A stretch of 64,000 bases of DNA. It comes from Exiguobacterium oxidotolerans JCM 12280 (GTDB lineage: Bacteria; Bacillota; Bacilli; Exiguobacteriales; Exiguobacteriaceae). Of the stretch, positions 27,076-34,953 are shown in pieces (position 1 is the stretch's first letter; each line of letters begins with the position of its first letter). The translations under genes were made by a program, and so were the position numbers. The stretch spans positions 1,983,501 through 2,047,500 of the forward strand of contig NZ_JNIS01000001.1 of the NCBI RefSeq assembly GCF_000702625.1. Direction: 5' to 3'. The notes below the pieces were generated by a model, which worked only from the letters and a program-made list of their open reading frames with translations, was not told where the DNA came from and ran no database searches.

Positions 27076-28280
27076 GGCGTGTCGCAATCATCGACGCCGT
27101 CCGGACACCGATCGGACGGTACAATGGGGCGTTAAAAGACGTCCGGCCGGATGACTTAGGAGCGGTCGTGATTGAAGCCTTACTCGCCCGCAACACGCGT
27201 GTTGCCCCTGAAACGATTGAAGAGGTCATCTTCGGCAACGCAAACCAAGCGGGCGAAGACAATCGAAATGTTGCCCGGATGTCGGGTTTACTTGCCGGTT
27301 TACCGGTCAGTGTCGCCGGAACGACGATGAATCGGTTATGTGGTTCCGGATTGGATGCTGTCATCGCAGCCGCGCGGGCAATTGCCTTAGGCGAAGGAGA
27401 TGTCTATATCGCCGGCGGGACAGAAAGTATGACCCGTGCGCCATTTGTGATGGGGAAACCAGATACGGCGTTCCCACGTGGCAATCAAACATTATACGAT
27501 ACGACAATCGGCTGGCGGTTCGTCAATGAACGGCTGGCCGAACAATACGGAACCGACTCGATGCCGGAAACGGCGGAGAATGTCGCGTCGCGTTATGGAA
27601 TCAGCCGGGATGCCCAGGACGACTTCGCGTATACAAGCCAGTTGCGGGCAAAACAGGCGATTGACAGTCGGCGTTTTGAGGACGAGATGGTCCCTGTTCG
27701 TTACGCAAACAAACGCGGAGCGATGCTTGAGGTCAGTCAAGATGAACATCCGCGACCAGAGACGACGCGTGAGAAGCTTGGCACATTGCGTCCGTTGTTT
27801 CCAAACGGAACGGTCACGGCGGGGAATGCGTCAGGCGTCAATGATGGTGCATCCGCCTTGTTATTGATGAGTGAAGAACACGCACGCGAACTCGGACTGA
27901 CGCCGCTCGGGTTTTACCGGGCGAGTGCGACGGCAGGTGTCGAACCTGCCATCATGGGCATTGGTCCGATTGACGCAACGAAAAAAGCGTTACGGCGCGC
28001 AGGACTGACGATTGAAGAACTCGACCTGATTGAACTGAATGAAGCGTTTGCCGCACAAAGTTTAGCCTGTATCTATGAACTTGGTCTTGATGCGGAAAAA
28101 GTCAATGTCAATGGAGGGGCGATCGCATTCGGTCATCCACTCGGTGCCAGTGGTGCCCGGATTTTGACGACCTTGTTGCATGAAATGAAGCGGACGAACC
28201 AGACATACGGACTAGCGACGATGTGTGTCGGGGTCGGACAAGGGATCGCCTTGATAGTCGAACGGGAGGGACTGACATGA
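27072..28280 (+). CDS. paaJ: 3-oxoadipyl-CoA/acetyl-CoA thiolase
   Basis: 402-residue degradative thiolase. The acyl-accepting Cys is C90 ([11 protein letters not shown]); the C-terminal catalytic parts are [16 protein letters not shown] and [28 protein letters not shown] near the start is typical of PcaF/PaaJ. It splits 3-oxoadipyl-CoA (and in E. coli also the didehydrosuberyl analogue) to succinyl-CoA and acetyl-CoA. Overlaps with both neighbours show tight coupling. Confidence 0.93.
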   Translation: MRRVAIIDAVRTPIGRYNGALKDVRPDDLGAVVIEALLARNTRVAPETIEEVIFGNANQAGEDNRNVARMSGLLAGLPVSVAGTTMNRLCGSGLDAVIAAARAIALGEGDVYIAGGTESMTRAPFVMGKPDTAFPRGNQTLYDTTIGWRFVNERLAEQYGTDSMPETAENVASRYGISRDAQDDFAYTSQLRAKQAIDSRRFEDEMVPVRYANKRGAMLEVSQDEHPRPETTREKLGTLRPLFPNGTVTAGNASGVNDGASALLLMSEEHARELGLTPLGFYRASATAGVEPAIMGIGPIDATKKALRRAGLTIEELDLIELNEAFAAQSLACIYELGLDAEKVNVNGGAIAFGHPLGASGARILTTLLHEMKRTNQTYGLATMCVGVGQGIALIVEREGLT

Positions 28281-29047
28281 TTCATGTTGAACGCAGTGGA
28301 CAACTCGGACTGATTCGGATTGACCGCCCGGAACGGATGAATTGTTTTGATTATCCGACGCTGGTCGAGCTGCAAGAACTTGTGGATGCCGTCAAAGCAG
28401 ATGAGTCGGTCCGGGTCGTCGTATTTACAGGGACAGGAAAAGCGTTTAGTGCCGGTGCCGACTTAAAGGAGCGGGTGACACTAAATGAAACAGAAGTCCG
28501 GCGCAATGTGCTGGCGATTCGTGAAGTCTTTGCGAGCATTGCGGCGTTGCCCCAACCGACGATTGCAGCGGTTAACGGTCATGCGCTAGGTGGAGGATTT
28601 GAGTGGATGCTTGCCTGCGATTTCCGGATTATCGTCGACGGCGCGTTGGTCGGTCTGACGGAAACGAGTTTCGGGATCATCCCGGGAGCGGGTGGGACGC
28701 AACGTCTGCCGCGTCTGATTGGGGAGACACGAGCGAAAGAATTGATCTTTACGGCGAAAAAAATTGATGCCGCGACGGCAGAACGATATGGTCTTGTCTC
28801 GCAAGTCGTTGCGACACGTGACGAGTTATTACCGGCTTGCTTTGAACTGGCAGCAGCGATGCTCCGCAATGGGCCGATTGCCATTCGTCAGGCGAAACAA
28901 GCGATTGACGGCGGAATGGATGTGTCGCTCGCTGACGGCTTACGACTTGAAACGGAAGCCTATGAGGCAGTCATTCCGACCGAAGACCGGCTTGAAGCAC
29001 TCCGCGCCTTTGCTGAGAAACGAACACCACAGTTTCAAGGGAAATGA
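28277..29047 (+). CDS. Enoyl-CoA hydratase/isomerase, second copy in the paa operon
   Basis: 256-residue crotonase-fold protein. FTGTGKAFSAGADLKERV and NGHALGGGFEWMLACDFRI form the oxyanion hole; ETSFGIIPGAGGTQRLPRLIG carries the active-site Glu. The true start is ATG 28277 (ATGA overlap with paaJ). It is PaaF- or PaaG-like; sequence alone does not tell which of the two crotonases isomerises and which hydrates. Confidence 0.88.
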   Translation: MIHVERSGQLGLIRIDRPERMNCFDYPTLVELQELVDAVKADESVRVVVFTGTGKAFSAGADLKERVTLNETEVRRNVLAIREVFASIAALPQPTIAAVNGHALGGGFEWMLACDFRIIVDGALVGLTETSFGIIPGAGGTQRLPRLIGETRAKELIFTAKKIDAATAERYGLVSQVVATRDELLPACFELAAAMLRNGPIAIRQAKQAIDGGMDVSLADGLRLETEAYEAVIPTEDRLEALRAFAEKRTPQFQGK

Positions 29048-29123
29048 GGATGGTCGCCACCTGAAATAACACGTATACTAACGGTACACAAAAAAACGTT
29101 ATATCAAAGAGAGAGTGAATGAC

Positions 29124-30011
29124 ATGAGTGCGAATACCCAATCAATGATTTTTACGATTTATGGCGATTATATCCGACACTACGGGAATCAGATTTGGGT
29201 GGGGAGTCTGATTCGGTTGTTGAAGGAGTTCGGACATAACGAACAAGCCGTTCGCGTTGCCGTTTCCCGAATGGTCAAACAAGGATGGTTGATTTCAGAA
29301 AAACAAGGAACAAAAAGTTTTTATTCACTGACGGACCGTGGGGTCGAACGGATGGAAGAGGCGGCGCGGCGGATTTATAAGTCGACACCACACGTCTGGG
29401 ATGGCAAATGGCGGACGTTGATGTATACGATTCCCGAGGAAAAACGTCAGATTCGGGATGAACTGCGGAAAGAACTGACGTGGAGTGGTTTTGGTAACTT
29501 ATCGAACGGGGTCTGGATTTCTCCAAACCCGCTCGAAAAAGAGGCGACCCGTCTGATCGAGGCGTATCAGATTACCGAATACGTCGATTTTTTCGTCGGC
29601 GAATACCACGGACCGCAACAAGATCAATCGCTCGTCGAACGTGCTTTTCCGCTCGACGAGTTACAAGCGCGGTACGAAGCCTTCATCGTCGAGTACAGTC
29701 GGCGCTACATCGTTCACCAAAGTCAAATCCAACTCGGAGAAATGGATGAGGAACAGTGTTTTGTCGAGCGGACGAAGCTCGTCCATGAGTACCGGAAGTT
29801 TTTGTTTACGGATCCCGGCCTGCCGCAAGAATTACTTCCGGATGCCTGGAACGGTCATCATGCGGCTGTATTATTCGAACAATACTACCGTCTACTTGCG
29901 GCACCAGCCAGCCGATTTTTTGAGTCAATCTTCAAAGAGACACACGACGTGACACAAAAAAGTTCCGACTACGATGCGTCGGAACATCCGTTGTTTGCGG
30001 AGCGGTCGTAA
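29124..30011 (+). CDS. paaX: PaaX family transcriptional repressor of phenylacetate degradation
   Basis: 295 residues with the PaaX plan: an N-terminal winged helix (IYGDYIRHYGNQIWVGSLIRLLKEFG… VSRMVKQGWL), a Cas2-like middle part (WRTLMYTIPEEKRQIRDELRKELTWSGFG) and the PaaX C-terminal domain. Phenylacetyl-CoA is the known inducer for the family. ATG 29124 follows GAGAGAG; a GTG at 29115 is an alternative. It has 76 bp of its own upstream sequence with a TATACT box at 29072-29077, so it may be transcribed separately as well as by read-through. Confidence 0.92.
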   Translation: MSANTQSMIFTIYGDYIRHYGNQIWVGSLIRLLKEFGHNEQAVRVAVSRMVKQGWLISEKQGTKSFYSLTDRGVERMEEAARRIYKSTPHVWDGKWRTLMYTIPEEKRQIRDELRKELTWSGFGNLSNGVWISPNPLEKEATRLIEAYQITEYVDFFVGEYHGPQQDQSLVERAFPLDELQARYEAFIVEYSRRYIVHQSQIQLGEMDEEQCFVERTKLVHEYRKFLFTDPGLPQELLPDAWNGHHAAVLFEQYYRLLAAPASRFFESIFKETHDVTQKSSDYDASEHPLFAERS

Positions 30012-30033
30012 GCGCAAGTCTTCTTGCGCTTTT
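30011..30033 (+). terminator. Terminator after paaX
   Basis: AGCGCAAG-TCTT-CTTGCGCT makes an 8-bp stem overlapping the paaX stop codon and is followed by TTT. A weaker 7-bp inverted repeat (GTGAACT / AGTTCAC, 30068-30094) follows before the convergent gene ends. Confidence 0.7.
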
Positions 30034-30114
30034 CCGCAGCGTCGATTGAGAAATGCATCTTTTACAGGTGAACTCTGGTCTTCTGGAAGTTCACTTTTCG
30101 CATGTGGAAAACAG

Positions 30115-30630
30115 TTATTGTCCGAGCTGTTCCCGGAAGGCATAGCCTTTATCGACATACGAGTCAATCGATTCCTGAATCATCTCGAGATCGGCCGGTG
30201 TCAGTTGACGGACGACTTTTCCGGGTGACCCGACAATCAAAGAGCGGGGTGGGAACTTCTTGCCCGGGGGAATCAACGTATTGGCACCGATGATAGATTC
30301 TTCACCGATTTCGGCGTGATCAAGGACCGTCGCCCCCATGCCGACGATCGATCTGCGGCCGATGCGACAGCCGTGGAGAATGGCATTATGTCCGACCGTC
30401 ACTTCATCTTCGACGATGACCGGTGCCCCTTCGTATAAATGGATCGTCGCGTTGTCCTGGATGCTGCAACGCTTCCCGATTGTAATCGGTCCTTCATCCC
30501 CGCGTAATACGGCATTGAACCAAACCGTTGACTCTTCACCGATCGTTACGTCACCGATTAAGAATGCTCCCGGCGCCACGAAGACGGTCTCCGCAAGTCT
30601 AGGTGTCGTATCACGATATGGAATATTCAT
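30115..30630 (-). CDS. paaY: Gamma-carbonic-anhydrase-like hexapeptide-repeat protein (PaaY-like)
   Basis: 171-residue left-handed beta-helix protein. Hexapeptide repeats run from VFVAPGAFLIGDVTIGEES through ILHGCRIGRRSIVGMGATVLDHAEIGEESIIG. The metal ligands are the His residues in ATIHLYEG and VGHNAILHG. PaaY proteins hydrolyse dead-end CoA thioesters of the phenylacetate route; other relatives (YrdA) have no clear job. Position next to paaX supports PaaY. Start MNIPYRDT at 30630 follows GAGGGG. The longer frame to 30753 lacks family sequence. Confidence 0.8.
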   Translation of the reverse strand: MNIPYRDTTPRLAETVFVAPGAFLIGDVTIGEESTVWFNAVLRGDEGPITIGKRCSIQDNATIHLYEGAPVIVEDEVTVGHNAILHGCRIGRRSIVGMGATVLDHAEIGEESIIGANTLIPPGKKFPPRSLIVGSPGKVVRQLTPADLEMIQESIDSYVDKGYAFREQLGQ

Positions 30631-30713
30631 AAAAACCCCTCTTTTCCGATTAATGAATTTCAATTCAGTCTTACTTAGTATATCATTCTTAAACAGCAGA
30701 TTGGAGGAAGACG

Positions 30714-31652
30714 ATGTCCCGATTATGTGAGTTACTGCAAATCCGCGTTCCAATCATCCAAGGCGGAATGGGAAATGTCAGTCATGCCGCCTTAACGGCA
30801 GCTGTCTCGAATGCCGGTGGTTTAGGAACAATCGGTTGTGGCACACGTTCGCCGGAAGAAATGCGCCGTTTGATTGAGCAGACCCGTCAATTAACAACGC
30901 ATCCGATTGCCTTGAACATTGCGATTGGTGTCTCGCCGCATACGGAAGCCCTGATTGAATTAGCGATAGCAGAACAGATTCCGGTCGTGTCCTTATCAGC
31001 CGGAAATCCAGCACCTTACATGAAACAGTTACGGTCCGCCGGTATTACGACGATGGCGGTCGTCGCGTCGGTCAAACATGCGCTGAAGGCAGAAGCAGCG
31101 GGGGTCGACCTGCTTGTCGCAGAAGGGGTGGAAGCGGCGGGGATTAATTCACCGCTTGAGCTGACGACGCTGACACTGGTTCCGCAAATCGTCGATCACG
31201 TCAGACTCCCTGTCGTCGCGGCCGGTGGAATTGGAGACGGTCGTGGTCTTGCAGCCGCCTGGATGCTTGGTGCAGTAGGTGTTCAACTCGGTACGCGGCT
31301 GATTGCGACGCAAGAAGCAGCCGTTCATCCGAACTACAAGAACCATCTCGTAGGAGCAACGGATCTTGAGACACGAATCATCGGTCGTTCCGTCGGTCGT
31401 GTCCGGCGTGTCTTAAGCGGACCGTATGTTGCGACACTCGAAGATGTTTCGTCGCTTGACGATTTTAACGCGAAGACGACAGAATCCTATCATGTGACGG
31501 GGGCGGTCGATGGTGACGAGGTCAACGGGTATGTCAATGCCGGTCTCGTGTCCGGTCTGGTTGCAGATATTCCGACCGTTTCCGAATTATTCGAACGGAT
31601 GCAGCGGGAGGCATTTGAGCAAATTGAACGGGTGTGGGCGGATTATATGTAA
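30714..31652 (+). CDS. Nitronate monooxygenase / FabK-like FMN flavoprotein
   Basis: 312-residue TIM-barrel FMN enzyme of the NPD group. PIIQGGMG near the start, LVAEGVEAAG and PVVAAGGIGDGRGLAAAWMLGAVGVQLGTRL form the FMN site. Relatives include nitronate monooxygenases and the enoyl-ACP reductase FabK; FabK-specific features cannot be settled by eye. It is divergent from the PaaY-like gene with 83 bp between starts and has GGAGGAAG before its ATG. Two terminator-like hairpins and a repeat follow. Confidence 0.85.
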   Translation: MSRLCELLQIRVPIIQGGMGNVSHAALTAAVSNAGGLGTIGCGTRSPEEMRRLIEQTRQLTTHPIALNIAIGVSPHTEALIELAIAEQIPVVSLSAGNPAPYMKQLRSAGITTMAVVASVKHALKAEAAGVDLLVAEGVEAAGINSPLELTTLTLVPQIVDHVRLPVVAAGGIGDGRGLAAAWMLGAVGVQLGTRLIATQEAAVHPNYKNHLVGATDLETRIIGRSVGRVRRVLSGPYVATLEDVSSLDDFNAKTTESYHVTGAVDGDEVNGYVNAGLVSGLVADIPTVSELFERMQREAFEQIERVWADYM

Positions 31653-31679
31653 TGGATCAGTAAGGCGGATTGTTCCTGG

Positions 31680-31700
31680 GAAGACGGGCAATCCGTCTTT
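31680..31700 (+). terminator. Hairpin after the flavoprotein gene, first of two identical copies
   Basis: AAGACGG-GCAAT-CCGTCTT, 7-bp stem, followed by TTGG. The identical 20-base sequence returns at 31978, this time with a full T run, so the intervening 280 bp looks inserted or duplicated at a terminator. Confidence 0.65.
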
Positions 31701-31729
31701 GGACTGTAGACAATGTGCAATCGGAGACT

Positions 31730-31875
31730 AAGCGTCATGTTTCGTTGCTTTCCTCGGGCGAGGCGCAAGCCATTGCTCCTTTGTCCTCACGGTCAACGAG
31801 CAGGGTCTTGCCTGCCTCTGAACGTGCGTTAAAAACGCACGTTTTCCCGTAGGAGTCAACGAAACATGACGCTTT
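31730..31875. repeat. Structured intergenic repeat, copy 1
   Basis: An outer perfect 17-bp inverted repeat (AGCGTCATGTTTCGTTG at 31731-31747 facing its complement at 31858-31874) encloses nested stems: TCCT..GGG/CCC..AGGA, GAGGC/GCCTC, GCAAG/CTTGC and TGCTC/GAGCA, plus a side hairpin AACGTGCGTT/AACGCACGTT. The core (CTCGGGCGAGGCGCAAGCC and later GAGCAGGGTCTTGCC) is shared almost base for base with copy 2 at 33774. No protein frame of note is seen. It may be a small structured RNA or a miniature mobile element. Family not recognised. Confidence 0.8.
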
Positions 31876-31884
31876 TTAGGTACT

Positions 31885-31935
31885 ACCGCTTTGAAGACGA
31901 GGCGAGATGGGGAAGCACGAACGGATTGCATCTCG
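31885..31935. repeat. Second conserved block of the repeat, copy 1
   Basis: CCGCTTTGAAGACGAGGCGAGA (given in parts: CCGCTTTGAAG at 31886, ACGAGGCGAGA after it) recurs at 34048. CGAGAT (31903-31908) pairs with ATCTCG (31930-31935); in copy 2 the matching core is AGAC/GTCT, a compensating base change. This block always follows the first structured block but at a different distance. Confidence 0.7.
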
Positions 31936-31977
31936 ATATCGCATGTTTACGTTTCTTAATCGTTTGTCTACACGCTG

Positions 31978-32001
31978 AAGACGGGCAATCCGTCTTTTTT
32001 T
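31978..32001 (+). terminator. Hairpin after the repeat, second identical copy
   Basis: AAGACGG-GCAAT-CCGTCTT followed by a run of seven Ts, a complete intrinsic terminator. It ends the 280-bp segment holding the first structured repeat. TGTAGACAA (31705-31713) and TTGTCTACA (31964-31972) make a matching inverted pair just inside the two hairpins. Confidence 0.8.
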
Positions 32002-32019
32002 ATACAATTTTTTAAAACG

Positions 32020-32031
32020 GGACATTTGTCC
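32020..32031. promoter_or_regulatory. Palindrome upstream of the YdcZ/Crp operon
   Basis: GGACATTTGTCC is a perfect 12-base palindrome 64 bp before the first ydcZ-like gene. It could be an operator for the Crp/Fnr-type regulator encoded within this operon, although it is not the classic TGTGA/TCACA site. Function is a guess. Confidence 0.3.
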
Positions 32032-32094
32032 TTTTCAGACGAGGTGCAAATAGTGTCTACTCATAACAGAAGAAACAAAAGGAGGTGCCTTAAA

Positions 32095-32523
32095 GTGCAG
32101 GGAGTTATATTCGCATTAATGAGTGGACTGTTCATTGCGTTGCAGGGAATTTTTAATGCCCGTTTAGGAGATGCCATTGGCCCATGGTTTTCCGTGACAA
32201 TCGTTCATTTCGTCGGATTGATGGGGTGTTTAGCGATTTATAGTGTGGTCCGCGACCGGAAAATCGGCGGCTTTCGGCAGCTTCCGCTCATCTACGCCAG
32301 TGGCGGATTGCTTGGCGTACTCGTCGTCGTGACCGAACTGACGTCGATTCAGTTACTCGGCATGACGTGGGCGATGTGTTTGTTGCTCGTCGCACAAATT
32401 TTATGTGCATTCGTGATTGATTTGAACGGCTGGTTTGGTGTCATCAAAAAAAGGAGTAACCGGGGACAGTGGATCGGGATCAGTTTGATGCTTGCCGGAG
32501 TTGCGATTTTTTCACTGTCCTAA
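32095..32523 (+). CDS. YdcZ-type (DUF606, DMT superfamily) membrane protein 1
   Basis: 142 residues, almost entirely four or five membrane segments: VIFALMSGLFIALQGIFNA…, IVHFVGLMGCLAIYSVV, LIYASGGLLGVLVVVTELT and ISLMLAGVAIFSLS. The motif LQGIFNARLG is typical of YdcZ proteins, which are half-size drug/metabolite transporter-like proteins. The start is GTG 32095 behind AAAGGAGG; the longer frame has a charged non-membrane N terminus. Substrate unknown. A close paralogue lies just beyond the next gene, so the two may form a heterodimer. Confidence 0.82.
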   Translation: MQGVIFALMSGLFIALQGIFNARLGDAIGPWFSVTIVHFVGLMGCLAIYSVVRDRKIGGFRQLPLIYASGGLLGVLVVVTELTSIQLLGMTWAMCLLLVAQILCAFVIDLNGWFGVIKKRSNRGQWIGISLMLAGVAIFSLS

Positions 32524-32534
32524 AGGGAGGATCT

Positions 32535-33212
32535 ATGCAGACGATTGAGACCTATTTAAAACAGTACGACTTAGTGGATATTTTTACGGAGACCAGTAAA
32601 GGCTATTTACGCATCGAAACGTTTTCGGAAGGGGACCTGTTATGTGTGACGGGTGAACCGATTGACCGGATGTATTTCATCGTCGAAGGAAAAATTAAAA
32701 TCTCTGCAGCATCGGCTGAAGGGAAACAACGGATTTTACGCTTCAAAAAGGCGATGACGGTGATTGGGGACGCGGAATATATCAACGAACGGGAAGTCTT
32801 GAATACCATCGAGGTGATTACGGACGTCGTGGCACTCAGCATTCCGTATGCGATCTTACGTGAGCACAATACGACGAACACCTTTTTACAATTTTTACTG
32901 CGGGTCATTACGACCAAATGGTACGCGGACTCGAAGTCAGCATCGTTCCACGTCCTCTACTCGGTCGAAGAACGGTTTGCCGGGTATTTGTTATCGATTA
33001 CCTCGGACGTTTCCGACAGCCTGTTTTATCAAGAGATGCGAACGTCGAATCTCCACGACGTCGCCGATTGGCTCGGGACGAGTTACCGTCATTTAAACCG
33101 CATCATCTCAACGCTTTGTGAGGAAGGAATCTTAGCGAGACGACGCGGGAAAATCATTATTTTAGATGTAGAGCGGATTAAAGAAAAAGCGAACGGAAAT
33201 AGTTACGAATGA
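32535..33212 (+). CDS. Crp/Fnr family transcriptional regulator
   Basis: 225 residues: an N-terminal cyclic-nucleotide-binding-like beta roll (FSEGDLLCVTGEPIDRMYFIVEGKIKI) and a C-terminal winged helix (LHDVADWLGTSYRHLNRIISTLCEEGILARRRGKIIIL). There is no Cys cluster for iron-sulfur, so it is not Fnr-like in oxygen sensing; the overall look is YeiL-like. Start ATG 32535 behind GGGAGG, 11 bp after the first ydcZ gene. Sandwiched between two transporter halves, it probably controls them. Confidence 0.88.
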   Translation: MQTIETYLKQYDLVDIFTETSKGYLRIETFSEGDLLCVTGEPIDRMYFIVEGKIKISAASAEGKQRILRFKKAMTVIGDAEYINEREVLNTIEVITDVVALSIPYAILREHNTTNTFLQFLLRVITTKWYADSKSASFHVLYSVEERFAGYLLSITSDVSDSLFYQEMRTSNLHDVADWLGTSYRHLNRIISTLCEEGILARRRGKIIILDVERIKEKANGNSYE

Positions 33213-33224
33213 GGAGGGGCTAGC

Positions 33225-33704
33225 TTGGGATTAGGTATGTTTTGTGCGATTACGGCAGGAATGATGATTAGTTTACAGACGGTATTGAATGCCCGGATGA
33301 GTCATGCGTTCGGGGCATGGGCGACGACGACCCTCGTCTTTTTTGTCGGGTTTGTTGGTTCACTGCTTGCGCTACTCGTATTTCGGGGTGGTACATTATC
33401 GAACATTCAAACGGTCGAACCGCTATATTTATTTGGTGGTCTGGTCGGTGTCGGTGTCGTATTTTGTGTGATGCGTGGGATTCAGCTGCTCGGTCCATCG
33501 ATTGCGATTTCGGTCGTCTTGATTTCGCAACTGAGTTTTGCATTATGTGTCGACTTGTTCGGTTGGTTCGGTTTACCGAAACTTGAACTTTCGCTCGGAC
33601 AAGTCGCTGGATTGATTGTGATGTTAGCCGGTATCTTTGTGTTGAAACGATATCAAGTCGTAGAAATCGAAGCTTCGGATGAGTTGTCGGAAAAGGTATC
33701 GTAA
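33225..33704 (+). CDS. YdcZ-type (DUF606) membrane protein 2
   Basis: 159 residues with the same plan as the first YdcZ protein (FCAITAGMMISLQTVLNARMSHAFG… VFFVGFVGSLLALLVF) but clearly diverged, and with a polar C-terminal tail. I take the TTG at 33225, six bases behind GAGGAGGGG; an ATG at 33237 has poorer spacing. TTG plus a short gap suggests translation tuned to the upstream regulator. Confidence 0.8.
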   Translation: MGLGMFCAITAGMMISLQTVLNARMSHAFGAWATTTLVFFVGFVGSLLALLVFRGGTLSNIQTVEPLYLFGGLVGVGVVFCVMRGIQLLGPSIAISVVLISQLSFALCVDLFGWFGLPKLELSLGQVAGLIVMLAGIFVLKRYQVVEIEASDELSEKVS

Positions 33705-33773
33705 TTCTTACGGTTAGCTCTGGCAACATCAAGTCGATTTTTCAGCGCGAAGACGAATTAGTAGTTGTGAAAT

Positions 33774-33925
33774 GAAAGCTTCTCCCTTTTTCGTTGCTTT
33801 CCTCGGGCGAGGCGCAAGCCGTTGCTCCTTGATCCTCACGGACAACGAGCAGGGTCTTGCCAGCCTCTTGGCAGCGCGTGTTCACGCGCTTTTTCCCGCA
33901 GGAGTCAACGAAAAACGAAGCTTTC
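33774..33925. repeat. Structured intergenic repeat, copy 2
   Basis: Same core as copy 1 at 31.73 kb. The outer stem here is GAAAGCTTC plus TTTTTCGTTG (33774-33796) facing CAACGAAAAA and GAAGCTTTC (33906-33925): fully different from copy 1 in its outer half, yet still paired. The side hairpin is AGCGCGTG/CACGCGCT, also different but paired. Core stems GAGGC/GCCTC and GCAAG/CTTGC are unchanged. Lies between ydcZ 2 and the convergent msrA. Confidence 0.8.
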
Positions 33926-34047
33926 AGGGTATACCGCAGAGAAAAATCATAGAGTAGCTTTAGAGCGCAATCCGTCTCGAATCGCTTTTAAAGCGAAAAG
34001 CAATCGGTCGCGACCCTGCAGCTTTGCTGTAGCGGCGCGGAAGATTG

Positions 34048-34093
34048 CCGCTTTGAAGACGAGGCGAGACAGGGAAGCGTGAACTGATTGTCT
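34048..34093. repeat. Second conserved block of the repeat, copy 2
   Basis: Matches the block at 31886-31935: CCGCTTTGAAGACGAGGCG, then GGGAAGC and GATTG. AGAC (34067-34070) pairs with GTCT (34090-34093). Between the two blocks this copy has about 120 extra bases with its own small hairpins (TCGCTTT/AAAGCGA and CTGCAG/CTGTAG); no gene is seen there. Confidence 0.65.
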
Positions 34094-34136
34094 TTCGTTA
34101 TAGCATATGTACTCTTCATAAGCGTTTATTTGCAAC

Positions 34137-34170
34137 CAAAAAAGCCCACGCGAAGAGCGGGCTTTTTTAG
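34137..34170 (-). terminator. Bidirectional terminator after msrA
   Basis: AAAAAGCCC and GGGCTTTTT face each other around an 11-base loop, with A and T runs on both sides. It follows the msrA stop codon and can also stop + strand transcripts coming from the repeat region. Confidence 0.85.
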
Positions 34171-34171
34171 T

Positions 34172-34702
34172 TTAGACAGAAACTTCTTCTTTCCAAGCCA
34201 CATCGATGAATTCATCGCGACCTGATGCTTGCCGGTCTTTTTTGTAGTGCTCTGGATTCTTTTTGTGGAAGCCTTGATGATAGTCTTCTGCTGGGTAAAA
34301 CGCTTGTGCCGCTTCAATTCGTGTGACAATCGGTTGCTTAAAGCGATTGCTCGCAGCAAGCGCGTCACGTGAAGCAATCGCAGCAAGGCGCTGTTCTTCC
34401 GTATGATAAAAGATGGCAGGTGCATATTGGGTCCCGCGGTCTTGGAACTGTCCGCCGGCATCTGTCGGATCCGTTTGCGGCCAGTAAAGTTCGAGTAACC
34501 GTTCGTATGGGAAGAGTGCCGGGTCAAATGTAACTTCAACGACTTCGACATGACCTGTCGTCCCCGTTTTCACTTGTTCGTATGTCGGGTTTTCCACATG
34601 TCCTCCTGTATAACCGGAAACAATTCCGTGAATCCCCGGTAATTCCTCAAAGGGTGTCACCATGCACCAAAAACAGCCTCCTGCGAATGTTGCTTTTTCC
34701 AT
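34172..34702 (-). CDS. msrA: Peptide methionine sulfoxide reductase A
   Basis: 176-residue cytoplasmic repair enzyme that reduces methionine-S-sulfoxide. The catalytic motif is GCFWCM with the nucleophile C10; [18 protein letters not shown] and [21 protein letters not shown] are diagnostic. The second Cys C13 may serve as the resolving Cys. The gene stands alone behind a SAM-I riboswitch with a terminator, tying its expression to the methionine/SAM supply. Confidence 0.96.
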   Translation of the reverse strand: MEKATFAGGCFWCMVTPFEELPGIHGIVSGYTGGHVENPTYEQVKTGTTGHVEVVEVTFDPALFPYERLLELYWPQTDPTDAGGQFQDRGTQYAPAIFYHTEEQRLAAIASRDALAASNRFKQPIVTRIEAAQAFYPAEDYHQGFHKKNPEHYKKDRQASGRDEFIDVAWKEEVSV

Positions 34703-34763
34703 CTATATCTCGTCCTTTCCGCTGGCGTTAGTCGCCCTGTAGTGATTCGTGCTCTGACAGCGA

Positions 34764-34806
34764 GAAAACGAAAACGACTCCTTTGCTTGGTTGCAAAAGG
34801 AGTCGT
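34764..34806 (-). terminator. Riboswitch-controlled terminator before msrA
   Basis: On the - strand ACGACTCCTTTTGC and GCAAAGGAGTCGT form a stem of 13-14 bp with a short loop, followed by TTTCGTTTT. It comes right after the SAM-I aptamer, the usual layout for a transcriptional OFF switch. Confidence 0.88.
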
Positions 34807-34812
34807 CGCTTT

Positions 34813-34914
34813 TTATCAACCAAAGCTTGCGCTTTGCTGGTCGTAGCACCTTGCCACTGAAGGCAGGTTGCTGGGACGTCATCGATCCAGATCTCTCAGT
34901 CCACTCTTGATAAG
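34813..34914 (-). ncRNA. SAM-I (S-box) riboswitch
   Basis: The - strand carries the S-box hallmarks: closing stem CTTATCAA / TTGATAA, the AGAG-containing start of the conserved core, GATGACGTCCCAGCAACC, then AAGGTGCTA and the remaining helix AGCAAAGCGCAAGCTTTGG. High S-adenosylmethionine should favour the following terminator and lower msrA transcription. Family assignment rests on these conserved segments; it has not been scored against a covariance model. Confidence 0.92.
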
Positions 34915-34953
34915 TGTTATATGAAGTTGATTAAATTCGTTATCATTGATGTG

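Noticed and set aside
29060..29110. PaaX operator before paaX
   Set aside because: A GTATACTAACGGTAC-like imperfect inverted repeat is present, but it does not convincingly match the sequence ahead of paaK, so no shared operator can be claimed.
31680..32001. Phage or integrative-element att sites
   Set aside because: The duplicated 20-base sequence is a palindromic terminator and there is no integrase, tRNA or mobile gene nearby.
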